Notes under the pieces: generated by a model
What the model saw: the letters and a program-made list of their open reading frames with translations, nothing else
What the model was told of the DNA's origin: nothing
The model's database searches: none
Program-made: the position numbers and the translations under genes
Assembly (NCBI GenBank): GCA_015065105.1
Contig: SVQZ01000001.1
Span: 1-64,000 of the forward strand
Length of the DNA: 64,000 nucleotides
Source of the DNA: Oscillospiraceae bacterium
Lineage (GTDB): Bacteria > Bacillota > Clostridia > Oscillospirales > CAG-272
Direction of reading: 5' to 3'
Part shown: positions 19,399-27,576 of the stretch, one piece after another
How the letters are laid out: the number at the start of each line of letters is the position of its first letter
How positions within the stretch are numbered: position 1 is the stretch's first letter

Positions 19399-20322
19399 AT
19401 GGAAAAGCAATCTAATTTAAGAGAAATAAAGTTCAATGATCTGTGGAAGATTTTTGTAGGTAAGCTATGGGTCATGGCCCTTGCGGTCGTAATAGTTATC
19501 GTTGGATTCTTTGTTTTCAACAAGCTTACCTTTGAGCCTAAATATGAATCTACCGCAACTTTGTATATTTTAAGACAGTCCAGTGAAAATTCAACGGTTG
19601 ATCAGAAGGTAAGCGAGGACTTCAGTCTTGCGCTTAACGTTGTTAATGACTGTACACATCTTTTAAAGAGTCACGTTGTTCTTGATGAGGTTATTCATAA
19701 TTTAAAGCTGGATATATCCTATGATGATCTTCAGGACTGCATATCTACCTCTAATCCCGAGGACACGCGTATTCTTGAGGTTACGGTTGAGGCTGCCGAT
19801 CCTGCTACGGCGAAATTCGTGGTTGACCAGATATGCGAGATTGGTGAAAGCAAGATAGAAAAGGCTATGGGATTTGACCAGGTAAATCTTTTTGAAAAGG
19901 GTGTTTATGACGAACGTCCCAGTAACAAGATAAACCTTATGACATATATTCTTATAGCTCTTGTTGTTGCAGTTCTTATATACGCTGTATATCTTTTGAG
20001 ATATCTCTTTGATGACAGAATAAAGACCGACGAAGAGATCGAAAGATATCTCGAGCTTTCTGTTATCGGCGATATTCCCAACGCATACGGACACAAGAGT
20101 AAAAAGAACAAGTATTACGGCTACGGTGCGTACGGTGCTTACGGATATTCAAGCAAGTACGGATACAGCTATAAGTATAAATATAAGTATAAGCCCGAGG
20201 TTATTCCGGAGGAGCCTATGACTCCCGGCGGTGTGTTTATGGATAACAGCGCACAGATAGATGTTGATAGCAAAAACAGCACCCTGTCTTCGAAGAAGGA
20301 CAGAAAGAACGGCAAAAAATAA
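19399..20322 (+). CDS. cpsC: CpsC/Wzz-type chain-length regulator with a Tyr-rich tail
   Basis: The product has 307 residues. It has a first membrane helix at about 24-42 (WVMALAVVIVIVGFFVF), an extracytoplasmic Wzz domain, and a second helix at about 180-200 preceded by the Pro-containing PSNKINLMTYILIA. The cytoplasmic tail (about 230-280) is rich in Tyr and Gly with about 12 tyrosines, including YGYSSKYGYSYK. CpsC activates CpsD and sets polymer length. A Tyr cluster is normally a property of CpsD, so its presence here is unusual. The gene lies 2 bases after cpsB. Confidence 0.9.
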   Translation: MEKQSNLREIKFNDLWKIFVGKLWVMALAVVIVIVGFFVFNKLTFEPKYESTATLYILRQSSENSTVDQKVSEDFSLALNVVNDCTHLLKSHVVLDEVIHNLKLDISYDDLQDCISTSNPEDTRILEVTVEAADPATAKFVVDQICEIGESKIEKAMGFDQVNLFEKGVYDERPSNKINLMTYILIALVVAVLIYAVYLLRYLFDDRIKTDEEIERYLELSVIGDIPNAYGHKSKKNKYYGYGAYGAYGYSSKYGYSYKYKYKYKPEVIPEEPMTPGGVFMDNSAQIDVDSKNSTLSSKKDRKNGKK

Positions 20323-20342
20323 GGAAAGTGAGGCTGCAATAA

Positions 20343-21140
20343 ATGGAAGAGCTTAGTTTAAAGTTACCCGGTTCAAGTGATTTCTTTACTCAGGAAGCAT
20401 ATAAGGTATTGCGTACCAATATTCAATTCTGCGGTCCTGACATCAAGGTTATAGCTGTAACCAGCTGTTACGAAAATGAAGGTAAGACTACCGTTGCGCT
20501 TCATCTTGCAAAATCCTTTGCCGAGCTCGGTAAAAAGGTACTTCTTATCGACGTTGACATGAGAAAGTCTGTTATGGCGGGCAGAAACACCACCGCAAAG
20601 GATACTCTCGGTTTAAGTGAGGTCCTTACAGGAATGAACACCCTGCAGGAATGCTTGTATCCAACACAGTTTAAAAACCTTCAGATACTCTTTTCCGGCC
20701 AGTATCCCCCTAATCCCGTTGAACTTATAAGCGGTAAATATTTTGCGGAGCTTATCGCTAACGCACGTAAAAGCTATGATTATATAATTCTCGACACCCC
20801 CCCTCTCGGACGTGTTATCGATGCGGCGGTAGCATCTACACTTTGCGACGGTACTGTTCTTGTAATGGGCGGTAACAGAGTAAGAATAAAGCAGGCTAAA
20901 GAGGTCGTTAACCAGCTTCGTATGAGTAACTGTAAGATCCTCGGTGTTATTCGTAATAACATTAACAAGGTAAAGGGCTCTAAATACGGCAGATATGCTT
21001 ATTACGGCAACGGTTATTACGGTTACTCTGATAAATACGGTTATTCGAGTAAGTACGGATACGGTTACGGTTATGGTTACGGCAATAACAAACACAACAA
21101 AAACAAAGATAAAAATGAAACAAAAAAAGCAGCGAAGTGA
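20343..21140 (+). CDS. cpsD: CpsD-type bacterial tyrosine kinase
   Basis: The product has 265 residues. The Walker A motif is SCYENEGKTT, Walker A' is LLIDVDMRKS and Walker B is YIILDTPPLG. FFTQEAYKVLRTNIQFC is the usual N-terminal segment. The C-terminus (about 215-255) is a Tyr/Gly tail with about 14 tyrosines, the autophosphorylation region of BY-kinases. Together with CpsC it controls polymerisation, and CpsB reverses the phosphorylation. The stop codon lies inside the terminator hairpin. Confidence 0.93.
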   Translation: MEELSLKLPGSSDFFTQEAYKVLRTNIQFCGPDIKVIAVTSCYENEGKTTVALHLAKSFAELGKKVLLIDVDMRKSVMAGRNTTAKDTLGLSEVLTGMNTLQECLYPTQFKNLQILFSGQYPPNPVELISGKYFAELIANARKSYDYIILDTPPLGRVIDAAVASTLCDGTVLVMGGNRVRIKQAKEVVNQLRMSNCKILGVIRNNINKVKGSKYGRYAYYGNGYYGYSDKYGYSSKYGYGYGYGYGNNKHNKNKDKNETKKAAK

Positions 21141-21154
21141 TTCGCTGCTTTTAA
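21128..21154. terminator. bidirectional terminator between cpsD and the converging membrane-protein gene
   Basis: The stem AGCAGCGAA/TTCGCTGCT has an A run on the left and a T run on the right. It overlaps the cpsD stop codon (21138-21140) and the end of the minus-strand gene, so it can serve both directions. Confidence 0.75.
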
Positions 21155-21606
21155 ATTTTGTTAAACTGTTCTTCGTAAGCTTCTTCGTTATTCTTTTTGC
21201 GCTTGATAATACCCTTGATGATAAAGGTGGGTACAGCAAAAAGTGCATATATTACCGAGATGACTGCAAGAATTATTAAAATAGAGGAAGGTGACATCGG
21301 CGATGCCTCGTTACCTTGTCTTATCTTATTGGCTATTGCAAGTATAAGAATGATCGGTACGGCAAAGGATGCATAGCTTACGAGTATTTTATATTTCATT
21401 GCGATCTGCGTTTTGAATATTTTTGCTGCTGCACAGATCACTACGAGATAAGCAAATCCGAGGAGCAGTACGGTTGGATGAACTGCAACGCCGTCGATAA
21501 GGTTATTAACTAAATGAGCTATCAGATACACGGCAAAAACATAGATAGTGAAAAGAAAGCTTGCGGGATATATAATTTCTTTGAATATATATTTTAAAAT
21601 CTTCAT
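21151..21606 (-). CDS. small four-helix membrane protein, function unknown
   Basis: The product has 151 residues. I do not recognise the family with confidence. Four hydrophobic segments lie at about 12-32, 43-62, 72-93 and 105-130, with a Lys/Glu/Asn-rich cytoplasmic C-terminus (IKRKKNNEEAYEEQFNKI). The ATG at 21606 has a good AGGTGG ribosome site. It converges on the polysaccharide operon and has no partner gene. It could be an accessory membrane protein such as the small DUF3021-like proteins, but this is only a resemblance. Confidence 0.6.
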   Translation of the reverse strand: MKILKYIFKEIIYPASFLFTIYVFAVYLIAHLVNNLIDGVAVHPTVLLLGFAYLVVICAAAKIFKTQIAMKYKILVSYASFAVPIILILAIANKIRQGNEASPMSPSSILIILAVISVIYALFAVPTFIIKGIIKRKKNNEEAYEEQFNKI

Positions 21607-21793
21607 GTGTCCACCTTTTAAATTTATAGGATATTGCTTTGTTTTGTCGTGTCACTGTGTTGCAAAAACGGGCGTTAACCGGTGCGTAGCGTCACTTTTG
21701 TTACAAATAATATATTAATTATATCATAATATAATTAAAGAGTATTAAATTTTTTTAAATTTTAAATAAATATACATTATCATGCATAAATTG

Positions 21794-21822
21794 TTGACAT
21801 TTTCGGTTTTTTATTATACAAT
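21794..21822 (+). promoter_or_regulatory. sigma-A promoter of the nusB housekeeping operon
   Basis: TTGACA at 21794-21799 and TACAAT at 21817-21822 have 17-base spacing. No further equally good promoter was seen between the co-directional genes to recN, although some may exist. The preceding stretch 21607-21793 holds no gene. Confidence 0.75.
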
Positions 21823-21868
21823 AAATATAATTATAACTATGCCTTGAGATAGGAATGTGAGGTTTCAA

Positions 21869-22273
21869 ATGGACAGAAGAAGCTTAAGAGAAACTGCCTT
21901 TAAAATGCTTTTTGAGTATGAGTTCAAAAAGGATGAAGATTTAAATGAATTTTACAAAGAAGCACTTGAGATACTCGAAATCTCTGACGATGAATATTTA
22001 AACAAGGTCTTTTTCGGTGTTATAGACAGTACAGATAAGATCGATGCTGAAATAGCTTCAACGGCTAAGGGCTGGAAATTGTCGAGAATATCAAAGGTCT
22101 CCCTTAACGTTATGCGTATATGCGTTTATGAAATGACATATATGGAGGACGTACCGTTTGCAGTATCAATAAATGAAGCAGTTGAGCTTACAAAGAAATA
22201 TGATGACGATAAAGCTCCTAAATTCGTAAACGGTGTTCTTAATACCGTTGCCAATAATAAAGGCTTGAAATGA
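21869..22273 (+). CDS. nusB: transcription antitermination factor NusB
   Basis: The product has 134 residues. RRSLRETAFKMLFEYEF at the start, WKLSRISKVSLNVMRICVYEM in the middle and VPFAVSINEAVELTKKY near 100 are the conserved NusB helices. NusB binds boxA RNA with S10 during rRNA transcription. I prefer ATG 21869 over GTG 21857 because GTGAGG (21857-21862) makes a well-spaced ribosome site for the ATG. It heads the operon and overlaps the next gene by 4 bases. Confidence 0.93.
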   Translation: MDRRSLRETAFKMLFEYEFKKDEDLNEFYKEALEILEISDDEYLNKVFFGVIDSTDKIDAEIASTAKGWKLSRISKVSLNVMRICVYEMTYMEDVPFAVSINEAVELTKKYDDDKAPKFVNGVLNTVANNKGLK

Positions 22274-23190
22274 AACACTTTTTAGGTGTAGATACAAGCA
22301 ATTATACCACCTCTCTTGCAATATGCAATGAAGAGGGAATAATAGAAAAGAACTGTAAGCTTCTTTTACAGGTCAAGGAAGGGGAAAGAGGTTTAAGACA
22401 GAGCGATGCCCTTTTCGCCCATACCGTTAATCTTCCTGTTGCGGCAAAGGAGCTTGGCGAATATAAAATAAGTGCTGTAGGCTACAGCGCATATCCCCGT
22501 GACAACGAGGGCTCCTATATGCCTTGTTTTCTCTGCGGAAAAGCCTATGCCGAATCGCTCGGTGCCCTGCTCGGACTTCCCGTATATCCCTTTTCACATC
22601 AGAGAGGACATATAAGAGCGGCGCTTTATTCATCGGGAGCGCAGAAATTGCTCGGCACAGAATATCTTGCTTTTCATTTATCGGGAGGAACTACCGAGAT
22701 ACTTCATGTTAAAAACGGCAATATCGACCTTATCGGCGGAACAAACGACCTTACTGCCGGTCAGGCTATCGACCGGATCGGCGTAATGCTCGGATTAAAG
22801 TTTCCCTGCGGTGCAGAGCTTGAAAGATTAAGTGAGAGTGCGGCTACGTTTCAAAAGCCTAAAATTTCCGTCAATGGGCTTAACTGCAATCTTTCCGGAC
22901 TTGAAAATCTTGCCCGAAAGCAGTATGAGCTCGGAGTATCAAGGGAAGAGATCGCGGCTTATACCATCGAATTTATTTTGGCATCTCTTGATAAGCTCAC
23001 CGAAAATCTCATAAATGAATATCCCGGGCTTCCTCTTATCTATTCGGGAGGAGTTATGAGTAATAAGCGAATAAAGTCGTACTTTACAAGTAAATATGAT
23101 GCATATTTTGCCGCACCCGAATTTTCATCTGATAACGCGGCAGGAACTGCACTTCTTTGCTTTGACAGATATAAAAAGGATTTACTATGA
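22270..23190 (+). CDS. TsaD/Kae1-like ASKHA-fold protein (Clostridial paralogue)
   Basis: The product has 306 residues, shorter than TsaD (about 340). It begins FLGVDTSNYTTSLAIC, the ATP-fold start of the TsaD/Kae1 group, and has HLSGGTTEIL, YSGGVMSNKRI and SSDNAAGTALLC. Where TsaD has the metal motif HxEGH, this protein has HQRGH, so one acidic residue is replaced by Arg. It is therefore probably not the t6A enzyme itself but a conserved relative; its reaction is unknown. It overlaps nusB and xseA by 4 bases each, showing tight operon membership. Confidence 0.75.
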   Translation: MKHFLGVDTSNYTTSLAICNEEGIIEKNCKLLLQVKEGERGLRQSDALFAHTVNLPVAAKELGEYKISAVGYSAYPRDNEGSYMPCFLCGKAYAESLGALLGLPVYPFSHQRGHIRAALYSSGAQKLLGTEYLAFHLSGGTTEILHVKNGNIDLIGGTNDLTAGQAIDRIGVMLGLKFPCGAELERLSESAATFQKPKISVNGLNCNLSGLENLARKQYELGVSREEIAAYTIEFILASLDKLTENLINEYPGLPLIYSGGVMSNKRIKSYFTSKYDAYFAAPEFSSDNAAGTALLCFDRYKKDLL

Positions 23191-24479
23191 CCTTTTCCGA
23201 CGAAAATATATTGAGCGTTAAATCGCTCAACGAATTTGCAAAAAGGATATTTGACAATAATCCTTATCTTTCCTCTTTGAACATACGGGGGGAGATATCC
23301 AATTTCACAAATCATTATAAATCGGGACATCTATATTTTTCCTTAAAGGATGAGGACGCTCAGGTACGCTGTGTCATGTTCTCCTCGGCGGCTTCAAAGC
23401 TTACCTTTGTTCCCGAAAACGGAATGAAGGTCATCCTTCACGGAAGAGCCTCGCTTTTTGTTCGGGACGGACAGTTTATCTTTTACGCAGATAAGATGAC
23501 CCTTGACGGTATAGGCGATCTGTATCTTAAATTTGAAGAGCTTAAAAGAAAGCTTAACGAAGAAGGTCTGTTTCGCAGTGAGTACAAAAGACCCCTTCCC
23601 AAATACCCCGGCCGTATCGGCGTTATCACGTCTGATACCGGTGCGGCAATACAGGATATAAAAAACGTTATTTTCAGAAGATACCCGTTGGCAGAGATAG
23701 TTTTATATCCAAGTCTTGTTCAGGGCTCCGGAGCAGAAACGGATCTTTGCAAGGGAATCAGGTATTTTAATGAAAATTCTTCGGTTGACGTTATTATAAT
23801 CGGACGAGGCGGAGGCTCTATTGAGGATCTTTGGGCATTTAATTCGGAAAAGCTTGCAAGAGAGATATTTGCCTGCCGAATACCCACCGTATCCGCTGTC
23901 GGCCATGAGACCGATTTTACCATATGCGATTTTGTGTGCGATCTTCGTGCTCCTACACCCTCTGCGGCCGCAGAACTTTGCGTACCCGATAAGACCGATC
24001 TTAAAAGGCAGTTAAATAACGTAACTTTAAAGATGCAGAATATATTGAATCGTAATATATCAAATTACCGTTCAAGGCTTGATCTTGTATCATCTAACAG
24101 ATTTTTAAAATCCCCCGACGCATTTCTTTGTGAGAGAAGGCTTCAGTTAGACCGTATATCCGAGCTTCTCTGTATGAATCTTCAAAGAAAATGCGATACG
24201 AAAAGAAGCAGGCTGACAGAGATCTGCGCAAACCTTTCTTCCTCGGTGAGACTTAAGCTCGAGGCGGATAAGAGAAGATATATAATGCTTGCCTCAAAGC
24301 TTGAAGCTCTTGATCCTATGTCTATACTGTCACGCGGATACAGTGCTGTTTTTGATAATGACGGCAGGTTGATAAAAAGCGTTGAAGGTGTTGAAGAGGG
24401 TCAGCGCTTAAACGTAAAAATGGCCGACGGTGTTATATCCGCATCGGTTGAATCAAAAAGGAGTGAAGGCGATGGCTGA
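23187..24479 (+). CDS. xseA: exodeoxyribonuclease VII large subunit
   Basis: The product has 430 residues. The OB-fold N-terminus (SLNIRGEISNFTNHYKSGHL) is followed by the catalytic core with RIGVITSDTGAAIQD, IIGRGGGSIEDLWAFN and RIPTVSAVGHETDFTI. A coiled-coil region and a short C-terminal barrel (SRGYSAVF) follow. It degrades single-stranded DNA with XseB, encoded next. Confidence 0.96.
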   Translation: MTFSDENILSVKSLNEFAKRIFDNNPYLSSLNIRGEISNFTNHYKSGHLYFSLKDEDAQVRCVMFSSAASKLTFVPENGMKVILHGRASLFVRDGQFIFYADKMTLDGIGDLYLKFEELKRKLNEEGLFRSEYKRPLPKYPGRIGVITSDTGAAIQDIKNVIFRRYPLAEIVLYPSLVQGSGAETDLCKGIRYFNENSSVDVIIIGRGGGSIEDLWAFNSEKLAREIFACRIPTVSAVGHETDFTICDFVCDLRAPTPSAAAELCVPDKTDLKRQLNNVTLKMQNILNRNISNYRSRLDLVSSNRFLKSPDAFLCERRLQLDRISELLCMNLQRKCDTKRSRLTEICANLSSSVRLKLEADKRRYIMLASKLEALDPMSILSRGYSAVFDNDGRLIKSVEGVEEGQRLNVKMADGVISASVESKRSEGDG

Positions 24480-24675
24480 AAATAAAAAGACCTTTGAGGA
24501 AAACCTCAAACGATTAGAAGAGATAGTAAAGCTTCTTGAAAGCTCTGATGCAGAGCTCGACCGCTCTCTTGCGCTCTTTGAGGAGGGAACAGCCCTTGTT
24601 CGTCTCTGTACCCGTTCGCTTGATGAAGCGGAAAAGAAAATAACTGTTCTTACAAAAGGAGATCAAAATGATTGA
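24472..24675 (+). CDS. xseB: exodeoxyribonuclease VII small subunit
   Basis: The product has 67 residues. TFEENLKRLEEIVKLLESS and LFEEGTALVRLC are the conserved helices of XseB. The ATG at 24472 has AAAGGAGTGA as its ribosome site and overlaps the end of xseA by 8 bases; an in-frame start at 24430 would lack this. It is the regulatory partner of XseA. Confidence 0.93.
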   Translation: MAENKKTFEENLKRLEEIVKLLESSDAELDRSLALFEEGTALVRLCTRSLDEAEKKITVLTKGDQND

Positions 24676-25555
24676 TATTAAAACCGTTATAAACAGCGAT
24701 GCTTCGCTTATGGAGGCTGCTCTTGAAAAATATCTTTCGATGACTGACGACAAATATCCCGTGCTTTTTGAAGCAATGCGCTACGGTGTGCTTGACGGCG
24801 GTAAAAGAGTAAGGCCCTTTTTAGCTATTGAATTCTGCCGTATGGCAGGCGGATGCGATGAAGCTGTTATTCCTTTTGCAGTTGCAATAGAATGCATACA
24901 TTCCTATTCCTTGGTTCACGACGATCTTCCTTGTATGGATAACGACGATCTTCGCCGCGGTAAGCCTACAAATCACAAAAAGTTCGGTGAAGCAAACGCA
25001 CTTTTGTGCGGCGATGCACTTCTCACCTTTGCTTTTGAGGCTGCGGCATCAAATGATAAGGTTTCTGCTAAACAGATAGTTGATGCCATAAAGCTTCTTT
25101 CGGATATGTCCGGTGCTAATGGTATGATCGGCGGTCAGCAGATCGACCTTTTGAGCGAGGGCAGATCTATAGATATGGATACTCTTAAGTATCTACATTC
25201 AAAGAAAACAGGCTGTCTTATCCGTTGTGCTGCCGCTCTCGGGTGTATAGCGGCAGGTGATAAATGTACTCCCGAATTATATGAAGCGGCTGATAAATAC
25301 GCATCCGGCATCGGTCTTTGCTTCCAGATAATTGACGATATTCTTGACGTAACGGGCGACGAAGAGGTCTTCGGTAAGCCTATCGGCTCTGACGCAGAGC
25401 AAAACAAGACCACCTTTATGTCCTTTATGAGTGTTGAAGATGCTTATAAGGAGGCACAGCGCCTTACAAATGAAGCAAAGGATGCTATCAGCGGATTTGA
25501 GGGTAACGAGATACTTTGTGAATTTGCCGACTATCTTTTAAATAGAAATAAATGA
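24668..25555 (+). CDS. ispA: short-chain polyprenyl diphosphate synthase (geranyl/farnesyl type)
   Basis: The product has 295 residues. The two Asp-rich motifs are HDDLPCMDNDDLRRGKPT (FARM, near 85) and IIDDILDVTGD (SARM, near 222). GGKRVRPFLAIE is the first conserved region. It condenses isopentenyl and allylic diphosphates for undecaprenyl and other isoprenoids. The start overlaps xseB by 8 bases, following AAAGGAG. In many Firmicutes dxs follows this gene; here it does not. Confidence 0.94.
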   Translation: MIDIKTVINSDASLMEAALEKYLSMTDDKYPVLFEAMRYGVLDGGKRVRPFLAIEFCRMAGGCDEAVIPFAVAIECIHSYSLVHDDLPCMDNDDLRRGKPTNHKKFGEANALLCGDALLTFAFEAAASNDKVSAKQIVDAIKLLSDMSGANGMIGGQQIDLLSEGRSIDMDTLKYLHSKKTGCLIRCAAALGCIAAGDKCTPELYEAADKYASGIGLCFQIIDDILDVTGDEEVFGKPIGSDAEQNKTTFMSFMSVEDAYKEAQRLTNEAKDAISGFEGNEILCEFADYLLNRNK

Positions 25556-26292
25556 GAGCTGACCTTTATCTTTTTGAAAAGGGTTTTGCCGCAAGCAGGC
25601 AGAAGGCAAAGACGCTTATAGAGCAGGGGATAGTATATGCCGATTCACGTCTTATAACAAAACCATCCTGCAATCTTGAAAACGAGACTATAGAGATACG
25701 CGGAGAGGTCATACCCTACGTCAGCCGCGGAGGTCTAAAGCTTAAAGGAGCCATTGACGGATTTTCTATCAGGGTCAACGGTTTTGTATGCGTTGACGTC
25801 GGTGCATCCACCGGTGGCTTTACAGATTGTCTTTTACAGCATGGGGCAAAAAAGGTTTATGCCGTTGACTGCGGACGCAAACAGCTTGACAAAAGCCTTA
25901 TTGCCGATAAAAGAGTAATTTCCATTGAGGGCTTTAATGCAAGAGAGCTTTCCCCCGAGGTTATCCCCGAAAAAGCTGATATCTGTGTAACCGACGTTTC
26001 CTTTATATCCCAGACCCTTATTCACTCTGCCATAACGCGAGTGCTGAAGGACGGTGCTTTATTTGTTACTTTGATCAAACCGCAGTTTGAAGCGGGCAGG
26101 CAGAACATCGGTAAAAACGGTATAGTAAAAAGCGAAAAAGCGAGAAGGGATTCGGTAAAACGTGTTATCGATTCCTGTGTTGCTCACGGCTTTGAGCTTA
26201 AAGGTATTATTGAATCGCCGATAAAGGGCGGTGACGGAAATACCGAATTTATAGGATATTTTAAATACAAACCAAATATGACCGAGGAGTAA
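25552..26292 (+). CDS. tlyA: TlyA-family S4/FtsJ rRNA 2'-O-methyltransferase
   Basis: The product has 246 residues. An S4 RNA-binding domain occupies about 1-60 (RADLYLFEKGFAASRQKAK). The Rossmann methyltransferase domain starts at about 78 (CVDVGASTGGFTDCLLQ) and has VYAVDCGRKQLD and CVTDVSFIS. TlyA modifies 16S/23S rRNA at ribose positions. It overlaps ispA by 4 bases. The same family is sometimes labelled hemolysin A, which is misleading. Confidence 0.93.
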   Translation: MRADLYLFEKGFAASRQKAKTLIEQGIVYADSRLITKPSCNLENETIEIRGEVIPYVSRGGLKLKGAIDGFSIRVNGFVCVDVGASTGGFTDCLLQHGAKKVYAVDCGRKQLDKSLIADKRVISIEGFNARELSPEVIPEKADICVTDVSFISQTLIHSAITRVLKDGALFVTLIKPQFEAGRQNIGKNGIVKSEKARRDSVKRVIDSCVAHGFELKGIIESPIKGGDGNTEFIGYFKYKPNMTEE

Positions 26293-26301
26293 ACCTTCTT
26301 T

Positions 26302-27105
26302 ATGAAAAGAATACTTCTTATACCAAACGAGGACAAAGACCCGGGCGTGCATCATACGTCCATGTTCGTTGAGGTTCTTAAAAAATATAACTGTGAATAC
26401 AGGGTGATAACCGAGCATTCTGTCCCGCGCTCCGAGGATCTTGACAAATACGATCTTTACGTTGTTCTCGGGGGCGACGGTACAATTATGAGAATAAGCC
26501 ATATTGCCTCTAAATACAGCATACCTATTCTTGGTATCAATCTTGGCAGGGTAGGATATATGGCGGAGCTTGAGATAAATGAATTCGAGCTTATAAGCAG
26601 ATATTTTAACGGTGATTACCGTATCGAGGAGCGTATGATGCTTGATGCAAGGATCGGAAATGAATCTTTTCTTGCATTGAATGACGTTGTACTTTCGGGT
26701 GCGGCTGTATCAAAAATGATATCTTTTGATCTTTACAATAACGGCGATCACGTGCGTAAATATAATGCTGACGGTGTCATTATAGCTACCCCCACAGGCT
26801 CTACCGCCTATTCCTTATCGGCAGGCGGGCCGATAATTGATCCGAGACTTGATTGTATATTATCCACACCTGTATGTCCCCACTCGTTAACGGCGAAGCC
26901 AATGATATTTTCGGCAGGAGACTGTCTTGAAATAAAAAATTCCACCGAAAGAGATATTCCCGTTTACGTTACCGTTGACGGTGCAAACAGACGCGAGCTT
27001 ATGAGCGGAGAATCGATTAAGGTGTTTAAAAGCAGAATATCAACAAAGTTTATAAGAATAAAAAAGGAAGGCTTTTACAGAACTTTAGCCAATAAGATGG
27101 AATAG
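26302..27105 (+). CDS. nadK: NAD kinase
   Basis: The product has 267 residues. VVLGGDGTIMRISH (near 52-65), LGINLGRVGYMAEL, NADGVIIATPTGSTAYSLSAGG and the late VTVDGANRRE motif are diagnostic. It makes NADP from NAD using ATP or polyphosphate. It lies 9 bases after tlyA. Confidence 0.95.
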   Translation: MKRILLIPNEDKDPGVHHTSMFVEVLKKYNCEYRVITEHSVPRSEDLDKYDLYVVLGGDGTIMRISHIASKYSIPILGINLGRVGYMAELEINEFELISRYFNGDYRIEERMMLDARIGNESFLALNDVVLSGAAVSKMISFDLYNNGDHVRKYNADGVIIATPTGSTAYSLSAGGPIIDPRLDCILSTPVCPHSLTAKPMIFSAGDCLEIKNSTERDIPVYVTVDGANRRELMSGESIKVFKSRISTKFIRIKKEGFYRTLANKME

Positions 27106-27109
27106 AGAT

Positions 27110-27568
27110 ATGAAGAATAACAGACAGAATGAAATACTTGATATTATTAAATTATTTAATATTGAGACACAGGAAGAGCTAATAATAAAGCTTCGCGAAA
27201 GAGGCTATGACGTTACGCAGGCTACCGTTTCCCGCGATATAAGAGAGCTTAAGCTCGTTAAGATCACCTCGGGGGATAACAGCTATAAATATGCCGCGCC
27301 TACAGGCGACGATAAGCGGGACTATAATTCAAAATATAAATATATCATACGCGAAACGGTTACCGACGTTGACTATGCCTGTAATCTTGTGATATTGAAG
27401 ACGATGCCGGGCATGGCACAGGCTTCGGCAGCGGCAATAGACGGACTCGGCTGGAACGAGCTTGTCGGCTCGATAGCCGGAGACGATACCGTGTTTATTG
27501 CTATGAGAAGCGAAAAGAAAGCTTCGGAATACGCAGAACAGTTTAAAAATATAATTAATCTTGTATAG
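27110..27568 (+). CDS. argR: arginine repressor
   Basis: The product has 152 residues. The N-terminal winged helix is residues 1-70 (EILDIIKLFNIETQEEL, then YDVTQATVSRDIRELKLVKI). The C-terminal oligomerisation and arginine-binding domain has PGMAQASAAAIDGLGW and SIAGDDTVFI. In Firmicutes it regulates arginine synthesis and use. It is co-transcribed with recN in a classic arrangement, 4 bases after nadK. Confidence 0.95.
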   Translation: MKNNRQNEILDIIKLFNIETQEELIIKLRERGYDVTQATVSRDIRELKLVKITSGDNSYKYAAPTGDDKRDYNSKYKYIIRETVTDVDYACNLVILKTMPGMAQASAAAIDGLGWNELVGSIAGDDTVFIAMRSEKKASEYAEQFKNIINLV

Positions 27569-27576
27569 GAGTTAAT

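Noticed and set aside
20613..21248. Long minus-strand frame opposite cpsD
   Set aside because: It is a shadow of the Tyr/Gly-rich coding repeats and has low-complexity Val/Thr/Ile content.
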